From positions 1 to 51,930 of the forward strand of contig DATJHM010000265.1 in assembly GCA_035493895.1 (NCBI GenBank): DNA of 51,930 nt. The letters are read 5' to 3'. Each line of letters starts with the position of its first letter. Position 1 is the stretch's first letter. Shown here piece after piece: positions 7,352 through 16,000 of the stretch. The notes beneath the pieces were generated by a model, which was given only the letters and a program-made list of their open reading frames with translations, did no database searches and was not told the DNA's origin. Position numbers and translations under genes: made by a program. The DNA comes from DATJHM01 sp035493895. Lineage in GTDB: Bacteria; Chloroflexota; Ktedonobacteria; Ktedonobacterales; Ktedonobacteraceae.

Positions 7352-9880
7352 ATGGAAAAGAGTAGCCAGGCCTCGTTTGGTGAGACGCTAAAGGTTTATC
7401 GAAAACGGCAGGGGTTGACGCAGCAACAATTAGCCAGAAAGCTTGCAGTACATCATAATACTGTTGGGGCGTGGGAACGGGGAGATTATCTTCCTGCCAC
7501 CAGAGGGATGATCCTGGAGCTAGCCAGATGCCTGCGTTTGAATGAGGTAGAAACGCACTACCTGCTGGATGCCAGTTTAACCACTGTTGCCTCTCGTTGG
7601 AATGTACCCTATCAACGCAATCCCTTTTTTACAGGTCGTCAAGGCGTATTACAGCAGATTCACGCAATTCTGACAAAAGAACAGAGCGTCACGTCTATGA
7701 GATCGTGCGCATTGAGTGGCCTGGCAGGAATAGGCAAAACCCAGACAGTCATCGAGTATGCCTATCAACACGCCCTGAACTATTCGGCCATATTCTGGAT
7801 TAGCGCGGAGACGGAAGAGAGCATGCTCAGCAGCTTTGTCGCGATGGCAACAACTCTCAAACTGCCTGCATATCATTTTCAAGCACAGGAACAGGTAATC
7901 GCCATAATCCATGGCTGGTTGATGAGCCACCACAACTGGCTACTGATCTTTGATAATATTGAACACATCGAATTAGCCAAGCATTTCTTACCCATAGCAC
8001 GAGAAGGCTCGCTGCTCTTCACTACCCGTCGGCCTACCCTGGGGTCTCTGGCACCCTGCCTCGAATTGTCTCCGCTCTCATTGCAAGAAAGTGTGCAGTT
8101 ACTCTTATGGAGAACAGGCTCACAATTCTTACCTATACCGGAGATGACGATACATGCGGATGAAGAAAGTAGCGTTCGCAGTCTTGCCGTGGCCCTGGAT
8201 GGCTTGCCCTTAGCCCTCGATCAAGCAGCAGCCTGTATTGAAGAATTGCACTGTAGTTTCTCGCGTTTTCTGCATCTCTTTCAACAAGATACGATGCAGA
8301 TGTTGCAGGAACGTCCGTCTTCGGTATTCTCTCCCTATTCAGTTGCAAAGACCTTTATCCTGGCATTTGAGCGGCTTCAACGAGACAATCCGGTAGGCGC
8401 AGACTTGTTAACGTTGTGTTGTTTTCTCGCTCCCAATGAGATTCCTGAGGAATTACTCATCCAGGGTAAATCGCATCTAGGGCCAGAACTACAGGCTGTT
8501 CTTTCCAATCCCATCCGGCTTAATGCCACCTTCAAGGACATTCTGGCCTACGCGCTACTTCGCCGGAATACCAGGATGGAGACACTTTCCGTCCATCCTC
8601 TTGTCCAGATCGTCCTCAAAGAGAGGCTCTCAGAAAAGGCCCAACGAGTATGGATTGTACGACTCATCCACATGATGAATCAGCTCTTTCTGTTTGAGCA
8701 GGACCAATTGGACGTGGAGCATTGGAGCTGGTATGAGCAAATATTGCCACATGCTCAAGTTATCTTACAGTTAGCAGAACAACGGCAGCTTCTTTCTCCC
8801 GAACTTGCTTCTTTGCTGAACAAAATAGCGATGTATCTCTTCTACCGAGCACGCTATAAGCAGGCAGAGGTGTTCTACCTACGCGCAATATCGGTGCAAG
8901 AGCAAGTTCTAAGGCGAGATCGGGATGATCTCGCCCTGGCACCGACAGGGTTAGCAAGTATGCATAAAGACCAGGAAGGAGAGCTTTTCTACCCGCGTGC
9001 TATCTCTCTTGTAGAAGGACGTTTGGGACCAGAACAGCTTCAATATCTTGCCTGGCTGGCTTATAAGCAGGCAAGATATGCGGACGCGGACGCATTTATC
9101 TCATACGTGTTGTCTCTTCGTGAGCGATTCTCTTTGCCAGATCAAATTGCGCTGGCATCGGCCTTGCATCTGAAGGCGAACATACACCGGATACAGGGCA
9201 GATACGAAAACGCCAGACTTCTGTATTTGCATGCCTTGAGTATTTACCAGTATGCTTTGGAACCGGAGCACATAAATATTGTACTCCTCACCAGCGATTT
9301 TGCGAAGCTCTATTTGTGCCAGGCCCAGTGGGAAAAAGCCAGACAACTCTATCGAGAAGCGTTACACCTCTGGGAACGCTTCCAGGAACTGAACCACCCC
9401 GACTATGCCGATTGCTTAGAGTCTTACGCAGAACTATTAAAGCGACGGCAGGAAGGGCGAGGAGCTAATTTGTGTATCCAACGTGCCAGGGAAATCCGAA
9501 CCAGGTACCAGGCTACACGTCTAGCTCCTTTACAGCAAGTTCATCTGTCAGTAGGCTCCGAGGATGGAATAAACGCGATGCACCTTGCTGGATATGAAGA
9601 GGAGGATCTTTTTGAAACCTTTTTGCAACAGCATTGCATACTCTCTGCTCAATCCACCTGTTGGGCAGCAGATCTGTGGCAAGCTTACCAGAAATGGGTA
9701 CAGACCCAGGAGAAAGTGATGCCCCTATCTCGTCAGGCTTTTAGTTTTAGATTGAAAACGAAAGGTTGTAGCCCGGCACGCACAAATGCGCACAGGATCT
9801 GGTGCGGAATTGAGCTTAAAGTTGGACCGAAATCTGATAAGTATCAATTGCTGGCTCATGTTGGATCTCACACTCCTTAA
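7352..9880 (+). CDS. XRE-HTH / NB-ARC / TPR regulator (STAND ATPase)
   Basis: The 842-aa protein has an N-terminal Cro/C1-type HTH ('GLTQQQLARKLAVHHNTVGAWE', about residues 10-70). An NB-ARC-type ATPase follows, with Walker A 'GLAGIGKT' (about 123-130) and Walker B-like 'NWLLIFDNIEH'. A winged-helix/helical middle comes next. The TPR region starts near residue 500 ('RARYKQAEVFYLRAISVQEQ', 'GRYENARLLYLHALSIYQ', 'AQWEKARQLYREALHLWE'). The last 100 residues are unassigned. Such STAND proteins act as ligand-gated, nucleotide-switched regulators and are common in secondary-metabolite clusters of filamentous bacteria. The ATG follows GAAAGAGAAATAAC. It lies between the PLP enzyme and the type II thioesterase on the same strand, so a pathway regulator is plausible. 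Effector and targets are unknown. Confidence 0.85.
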   Translation: MEKSSQASFGETLKVYRKRQGLTQQQLARKLAVHHNTVGAWERGDYLPATRGMILELARCLRLNEVETHYLLDASLTTVASRWNVPYQRNPFFTGRQGVLQQIHAILTKEQSVTSMRSCALSGLAGIGKTQTVIEYAYQHALNYSAIFWISAETEESMLSSFVAMATTLKLPAYHFQAQEQVIAIIHGWLMSHHNWLLIFDNIEHIELAKHFLPIAREGSLLFTTRRPTLGSLAPCLELSPLSLQESVQLLLWRTGSQFLPIPEMTIHADEESSVRSLAVALDGLPLALDQAAACIEELHCSFSRFLHLFQQDTMQMLQERPSSVFSPYSVAKTFILAFERLQRDNPVGADLLTLCCFLAPNEIPEELLIQGKSHLGPELQAVLSNPIRLNATFKDILAYALLRRNTRMETLSVHPLVQIVLKERLSEKAQRVWIVRLIHMMNQLFLFEQDQLDVEHWSWYEQILPHAQVILQLAEQRQLLSPELASLLNKIAMYLFYRARYKQAEVFYLRAISVQEQVLRRDRDDLALAPTGLASMHKDQEGELFYPRAISLVEGRLGPEQLQYLAWLAYKQARYADADAFISYVLSLRERFSLPDQIALASALHLKANIHRIQGRYENARLLYLHALSIYQYALEPEHINIVLLTSDFAKLYLCQAQWEKARQLYREALHLWERFQELNHPDYADCLESYAELLKRRQEGRGANLCIQRAREIRTRYQATRLAPLQQVHLSVGSEDGINAMHLAGYEEEDLFETFLQQHCILSAQSTCWAADLWQAYQKWVQTQEKVMPLSRQAFSFRLKTKGCSPARTNAHRIWCGIELKVGPKSDKYQLLAHVGSHTP

Positions 9881-10012
9881 TATTCCCGCCAGAATCCAGC
9901 AGATCTTCTACAGAAAGTAGAATTCGCTTGTTGCAACTCCAGGTGGATGCTTTCTGTCGATGAGAGAACTACTTCCGCTTATCACATTTATGCTTGCTTG
10001 AAAGAAAGTAGA

Positions 10013-10771
10013 ATGATCATGACCAATACATCTCCTCTCTGGTTTGCGTATCGCCGCCCACGGCCTTATGCGCGGTTACGACTTTTTTGCTTGCCATATG
10101 CAGGTGGTTCTGCTTCGATTTATCGGCAATGGCCCGAACTTTTGCCTCCCCAGATCGATGTCTGGCCTCTACAACTTCCCGGACGCGAAAATCGCCTGCA
10201 GGAACCTGCTATACACCAGATGTCCGAGATGATAGCAATGCTTGTATCGGTGATGCGTCCCTATCTGGATGTACCATATGCTTTCTTCGGGCATAGTATG
10301 GGAGCAGGCATTGCCTTCGAATTGGTACATGCACTTGTGCAAGAGCAGTGTATACCTCCGCTCCACCTTTTTGTTTCTGGCAGGCGCGCTCCTCAAATGC
10401 CACAGAGAGAAGAAATGATACATGCCTTACCAGAACCAGCGTTCGTCGAAAAGCTCAGGGACATGGAAGGCACCCCAGAAGAGGTTCTTCAGAATACTGA
10501 GCTGCTGCAATTAGTATTGCCTGCCTTGCGGGCGGATTTTACGCTGAGCGAAACCTACTCGCGTATCGCTTCCGATCCACTCACCATTCCTATTTCTGCC
10601 TATGGAGGTTTGCAAGATAAGGATGTAACACGAGCTGACCTGCTGGGCTGGCAGCAGCAGACACGTGCAGCCTTCAAACTCCGTTTCTTCCCTGGCAACC
10701 ATTTCTTTCTTCACTCAGCCAGGAAAGCGCTCGTAGAGGCCCTCACCCGTGAGTTATCGGCCTATCTTTAA
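10013..10771 (+). CDS. Type II thioesterase
   Basis: An alpha/beta hydrolase of about 252 residues, matching the length of external (type II) thioesterases that remove wrong acyl or aminoacyl groups from carrier proteins. It shows 'LFCLPYAGGSASIYRQWP' near the start, 'LQLPGRENR', the nucleophile in 'FFGHSMGAGIAFE', and the catalytic histidine region 'GNHFFLH' near the end. Its job here would be to clear misprimed PCPs and ACPs of the assembly line. An in-frame ATG at 9947 would add 22 residues unlike the family; the ATGs at 10013 and 10019 give the typical N-terminus. It converges on the minus-strand dioxygenase, with only 15 bases between the two stop codons. Confidence 0.9.
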   Translation: MIMTNTSPLWFAYRRPRPYARLRLFCLPYAGGSASIYRQWPELLPPQIDVWPLQLPGRENRLQEPAIHQMSEMIAMLVSVMRPYLDVPYAFFGHSMGAGIAFELVHALVQEQCIPPLHLFVSGRRAPQMPQREEMIHALPEPAFVEKLRDMEGTPEEVLQNTELLQLVLPALRADFTLSETYSRIASDPLTIPISAYGGLQDKDVTRADLLGWQQQTRAAFKLRFFPGNHFFLHSARKALVEALTRELSAYL

Positions 10772-10786
10772 GGGATTATGAGCAGC

Positions 10787-11830
10787 TTACTGATTGATGA
10801 CTTCGGCCATTGCCACCAGTATTTTGCGTGAACCTTCAAATGGGTCACGCGAATGAGCAACCATCATATTGTCAAGGAGAATTACGTCTCCGGCTTGCCA
10901 CTGGAAACGCACCGCCTGCTGCTCATACAGTTCGCCAATTTCCGCTACGACCGAATCTTCAATCAGAGTGCCATCGCCGTAATAAACATTACGAGGCAGG
11001 TCTTCCTCACGGAACATGGAGAGCATAGAAGAGCGTATCTCTGGATCAAGACAGTATACGTGATGCAATTGAATTTGATTAAAAAAGAGCATCTCACCGG
11101 TGAAAGGATGCTTAGCAACGGCCTGGCATATCTGCCGTGTTGTGAGGTGGTCTTCACTTTTCCACTCAAAGTCGATGCCAGCTTTACGACAGTAATCCTC
11201 AACACGCTCTTTCTCTGTCGTCTGAAAGAACTGCTGCCAGCTTACATCCAGCCCTTTGATAAAGTTGCGTACATACATTAATTTCTTATCCGCCATACGC
11301 TGAATAATTGCAGGATCAAGCAGCTGGTATGTTTTGCGGCAATCGATAATCGGCGTTGCACCACCTTTGCCTGCCACAGCCACACAGTAGAAGAAAATCT
11401 TCATTGGCCAACGATGGGTATGAGAGCTTTCATTGTGGAATAAAATTGATTTATCCGCAGGGTAGGGAGTCGAATGATACACTTTGGCACCAGGCATGTC
11501 ACGAGGAAGATCGCCATATTCATCGAACAACTCACCATCGGCACTGACTGCGCGAGCAAATCCCTCAAACTTACTGGCTGAGTCTACCGTAAAATTTCGG
11601 AACAAGATTGCGCCGTGCTTAGCTAATTCCTTACGGATATACTCTTGATTGTTTGCTGCCCAACTCACGAGATTCACACCAGCGATAGATGGTTGTACAA
11701 CGAGTGGGAAAGTCTGCCCGGGAGCAAGATAACTGGCTTCGGTTAAACTGAAGTCTGCCAGATTAATCTCTTCGCGCTTCTTCTGAATGCTTCGTCTGAT
11801 GCTAGACATAGCGCTTCCTTTATTTTCCAT
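10787..11830 (-). CDS. SyrP/TauD-family Fe(II)/2-oxoglutarate oxygenase, probable PCP-bound Asp beta-hydroxylase
   Basis: This 347-aa protein is a TauD-superfamily non-haem iron oxygenase. The metal ligands are visible as H-x-E in 'LFHNESSHTHRWP' (His132, Glu134) and the distal His326 in 'MMVAHSRDPFEGSRK', with Arg335 to bind 2-oxoglutarate. 'HGAILFRNF' and 'QAGDVILLDNM' are family landmarks. The N-terminus 'RRSIQKKREEINLADFSLTEASYLAPGQTFPLVVQP' region and the HxE motif are typical of the subgroup that hydroxylates amino acids tethered to NRPS carrier proteins; SyrP acts on Asp. The window encodes at least three Asp-selecting A domains, so beta-hydroxy-Asp is the likely product. ATG at 11830 and ATG at 11809 both have AAAGGA about seven bases upstream; a GTG at 11833 precedes them. 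The gene is transcribed against its left neighbour and away from the small regulator at 12303. Confidence 0.85.
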   Translation of the reverse strand: MENKGSAMSSIRRSIQKKREEINLADFSLTEASYLAPGQTFPLVVQPSIAGVNLVSWAANNQEYIRKELAKHGAILFRNFTVDSASKFEGFARAVSADGELFDEYGDLPRDMPGAKVYHSTPYPADKSILFHNESSHTHRWPMKIFFYCVAVAGKGGATPIIDCRKTYQLLDPAIIQRMADKKLMYVRNFIKGLDVSWQQFFQTTEKERVEDYCRKAGIDFEWKSEDHLTTRQICQAVAKHPFTGEMLFFNQIQLHHVYCLDPEIRSSMLSMFREEDLPRNVYYGDGTLIEDSVVAEIGELYEQQAVRFQWQAGDVILLDNMMVAHSRDPFEGSRKILVAMAEVINQ

Positions 11831-11833
11831 CAC

Positions 11834-12302
11834 AGCTTCCTTTACTTTCCATTGCTGCTTTTACTCTGAGTTGTTCGTCCGCTCCAGAGAATAGTATCTC
11901 TCTCTTGTTAGGGAGTATAATCAATGTGGATGGAAAAATACTATCGTTACTGCCCGATTTATTCCGATAGTAATGCCTCTTTGTCGTGTCGACAAGCAGA
12001 TCACGAACCGCACTCATGTTGATCGATTGACGATCGATGATGGTAGCACCTGGTTCAACCTCTCACCCTTCTTTCTAGCGACCCTCTGTACACACAGGAT
12101 TTTCAAGACATAATCCCATGCAAAGACATTGGAAACAAATACTATCTCAGAAGCAGCTAGAGCCACACAAGATTGAAGTAATGAGGAACGTGACATAAAA
12201 CACACAGTGAAGTTGTGTATCGTAGATATTATTATTATAACAGTGAGGAGCAAAGAAGCAGAGTTGGTTCATCTGCATCACGAGTGAAGATGCCTGACGC
12301 AA
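11834..12302. promoter_or_regulatory. Divergent intergenic region with three inverted repeats
   Basis: The region lies between the minus-strand oxygenase and the plus-strand gene at 12303. It contains TACTATCG/CGATAGTA (11939-11946 and 11965-11972), TTGTCG/CGACAA (11981-11995, 3-base gap) and ATCGAT/ATCGAT (12022-12038, 5-base gap). All lie 110-210 bases upstream of the oxygenase start. Such spaced palindromes are typical of dimeric regulator sites. The right part (12220-12250) is AT-rich and may contain the plus-strand promoter. No gene is visible. Confidence 0.45.
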
Positions 12303-12953
12303 GTGGCTTCCCACCAAATTTCCGTCGTCGTAGCAATTGCTCTGATTGATCCAAACTCTGAAGAAGGTCTGGGAGACGCACAAGCGACTATTATTTGGAA
12401 TAGCAACCGGTTCACGTTCCCAATAGCGTTTACAAATGACGAACTTCTCAACCCGGATAAAAAGGGGGAGCTAGACAGCATGAGAATTTTGAGCGAAAAT
12501 CCCACATTGGTTATTGGCCAAAGAAACGAAGAGTCTACGAAAATCCCTTTTTGTGACCTCTTCCCACCAGATCTTCAATTAGAATGGAACACAGAGAGTC
12601 GAATTTTGAGCCTTCTGAATATCCGGGAACCGCATATTCTGGCGCAGCAGCAGTTCACGAGAAACGAATGGTTGCTTCTCATGAGTCTTATAAAGTGTTA
12701 TCCACATTACACGCCTCACGAGATGCTCCTTGCTGAGCTTACGCTGCTTTCCTACGACGATTGGTGTCAACGGCTACAGAAAATTCGACAGGTACAACCA
12801 GAGTCCATCATACAGGAACTCAAACCTGTGTATCGTGCCTTATCTGGCGTGCGTACAAAGCTGAAAAAGTTCTATCCTCAACTGAAGATCTTGCTGGTTC
12901 GAAATATGGGATATGCCATCTCCCTGGCGCCAGCGAGAAAAAGTGATCATTGA
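12303..12953 (+). CDS. Putative regulator with C-terminal winged-helix-like segment
   Basis: The 216-aa protein is not confidently assigned. Its C-terminus ('ALSGVRTKLKKFYPQLKILLVRNMGYAISL') resembles the recognition helix and wing of OmpR/PhoB-type DNA-binding domains, where 'RxKL...I.TVRGxGYxL' is the rule. The preceding 'FTRNEWLLLMSLIKCYPHYTPHEMLL' fits the first helices of the same fold ('LTxxEFxLLxxLxxxxGxxxSRxxL'). The N-terminal 100 residues have no recognisable receiver domain and no phospho-acceptor pattern. The start is a GTG at 12303 with a weak ribosome binding site, so the true start may be internal. It sits just before the polyketide synthase gene, so local control of that gene is possible but unproven. 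Confidence 0.6.
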   Translation: MASHQISVVVAIALIDPNSEEGLGDAQATIIWNSNRFTFPIAFTNDELLNPDKKGELDSMRILSENPTLVIGQRNEESTKIPFCDLFPPDLQLEWNTESRILSLLNIREPHILAQQQFTRNEWLLLMSLIKCYPHYTPHEMLLAELTLLSYDDWCQRLQKIRQVQPESIIQELKPVYRALSGVRTKLKKFYPQLKILLVRNMGYAISLAPARKSDH

Positions 12954-13078
12954 CATGATCTGTAATTTCCCCGCTCTATATGTGACAACGTGATACGTAG
13001 CCGTACACATATTCCTTGATCACATTGCACACAGAGATAACCAGAGAGACCAGGCACTATTGGGAAAAGGCGAACATT

Positions 13079-16000
13079 ATGAACATTATAGCTCAAGAGA
13101 GCCAACCCCCGGGGGCGACCTTTGTTGAATTGCTTCGCCAAAGAGCTTTCCATCACCCTGACCAGAATGCATATACGTTTCTGCTGGACGGTGAAACGCA
13201 AGAAACGCGTTTTTCCTATGCCGAACTGGATGATCAAGCTCGCCGTATCGCTGTGTTGCTCCAGGATAGCGTCGCACCAGGAGCACGAGCGTTACTTCTG
13301 TATCAACCTGGCCTGGAGTATATTGCCGCAGTCTTTGGCTGCTGGTATGCTGGTGTGGTGGCCGTTCCCGCTTACCCTCCCCGCCTGAACAACAATATGA
13401 CACGCATTGAATCAATCATACATGATGCCGAAGCTACGGTGGCCCTGACCACTTCGACCATCCTTACTTCGTTACACCGGAAGTTTTCAGATGATCCCTT
13501 ACTGCAAAACCTGTCCTGGATTGAGACAAATACGGCCACAGCGGAGGTCGCACAATCCTGGCGAGAATGGCATGGTGAGAAAGAGCATCTGGCCTTGCTG
13601 CAATATACCTCTGGTTCAACGGGTATGCCTAAAGGGGTAATGCTGACACATGGCAATCTGCTGCACAATGCCAGATTTATTCAGGAGAGCGTTGAGCTCA
13701 ATGCAGAGACGCGTATTGGGTGCTGGCTACCGCCATACCATGATATGGGATTAATGGGAGGAATTCTCGAAGCAGTCTATGTTGGTACCCCGGCCTTTCT
13801 GATGGCTCCGGCCGCTTTTTTGCAGCAACCTCTGCGCTGGTTACGCATGATTTCGCGTTATGGAATAGGAGGAAGTTGCGCGCCAAATTTCGCCTATGAT
13901 TTATGTGTCAGTAAAGCCACGCCCGAGCAACTGGCCGGTCTTGATTTGAGCCGTTGGCGGGTAGTCATGACTGGTGCAGAGCCAGTGCGAGCAGAGACGT
14001 TAGCACGTTTTGTGGAAACGTTCGCACCCTATGGCTTCAACAAGGAGGCATTCTACCCGTGTTACGGCCTGGCTGAAGCCACACTTTTCGTCTCGGGTGG
14101 CCTGTTGGGAACGGCACCACAGGTGCAAACCTTCGACGCATCGGCGCTTGAAGCGGGCAATATAGTAGAAATGACTGCCAGTCATGAGCAGGCCCGATCA
14201 TTTGTTGGTTGCGGATACGCACGAGAAGGACAACAGATTATCATCGTCGATCCTGAACGACAAATGCTATGTGTTCCTGATCAGGTCGGCGAGATCTGGG
14301 TTGCTGCGCCCAACGTTGCTCAGGGGTACTGGGGGAAAGCGGAGGAAACGCAACAGACGTTTCAAGCCTATCTTCAAGGAAGCGGTGAAGGTCCCTTTTT
14401 GCGCACAGGAGATCTCGGTTTTTTCTGGCAAGGAGAACTCTTTGTCACGGGAAGACTGAAAGATGTGATTATTATTCGCGGTCGCAATCTCTATCCTCAG
14501 GATATCGAGCAAGTGGTGGAGAAAAGCCATCCAGCACTCCGACAGAGTTGTTGTGCGGCATTTGCCGTGTCAGGCGATGACACAGAGCGGCTCGTAATCG
14601 TGCAAGAGGTAGAACGTCATTATAACAAATGGGACGTACGGGATATTGTATCGTCGATATGTCAGGCAGTAGGGATGGCGTTCGATGTAGATGTGGCGGC
14701 GGTGGAGTTGCTGCGCGCGGGGACAATCTACAAAACCTCCAGTGGTAAGCTTCAACACCATGCCTGTCGACAAGGTTTTCGCGATGGGAAGTTGCAAGCA
14801 GTGTATCGTTGGCATCAGGAGAGGCACGATGATGTACAGATGCAGGGTGAGACGTTAGTTTCAGGTGCACCTGCTTCACAGGCTGAACGACAAGAGACAA
14901 ACGGAAAGATACGGGATATCAGCTCCTGGCTGGTTACCCATATCGCAGAGCGTGCTCATCTTGATCCCCGCACAGTAGATCTGCACGCCCCGTTTGTGCA
15001 GTATGGCTTCAACTCGTTGGAGGCAGTGGGACTTTCTGGTGAATTGGAGCATTGGCTAGGACGTTCTCTTTCTCCTACGCTGGTGTATGATTATCCCTCT
15101 ATTTCGCTGCTCGCTCATTATCTTGCACAGGGAGAACAGCCTGTTAAGACAGCGATACAGGCGGCGGATGCGGCATCTCAGCATCCCCAACCATCTGGAG
15201 CTATCGCCGTTATCGGCATGGCATGTCGCTTTCCTGGTGCCAGCACACCTGAGGAGTTCTGGCAATTTTTATCTGCTCATGGGAACGGAATATCCGAGGT
15301 AACACATGAGCGTTGGGATACGCAAGCCTGGTATGATCCTCAGGCAGGTACACCTGGCAAGATGTCTACGCGCTGGGGTGGGTTTCTCAGCGATATTGAC
15401 CAGTTTGATGCTGGCTTCTTCAAGATTTCAGCACGCGAGGCCAGCTATATCGATCCGCAACAGCGCCTCCTGTTGGAAGTTGCCTGGGAAGCTTTTGAGC
15501 AGGCAAATATCGTGCCTGCGCAATTTGCGGGGAGCCAGACGGGCGTTTTTGTGGGCGTGAGCAGCAGTGATTATTATGTGTTACATCATGCCCATCCTGA
15601 TTACCATCAGGCGTATGCAGGCACAGGTAATGCCCACAGCATTGCTGCCAATCGCCTCTCCTATTACTTCGATTTTCACGGACCGAGTGTCGCCGTTGAT
15701 ACCGCCTGCTCCTCCTCACTCTTTGCGGTCCACCAGGCCTGTCAGAGCCTGCGCAGTGGCGAATGTTCGCTTGCACTTGCTGGCGGCGTGAATGTCATGC
15801 TGACGCCAGAGCTGACCGTGACGTTTTCACAGGCTCACATGATGGCGGCAGATGGTCGCTGTAAAACGTTCGATGCATCTTCCGATGGATATGTACGCAG
15901 CGAAGGGTGCGGGATTATCCTGCTCAAACGATTGGAGGATGCGCAACACGATGGTGATCAGGTTCTCGCAGTAATCCGTGGTTCCGCAGTTAATCAAGAC

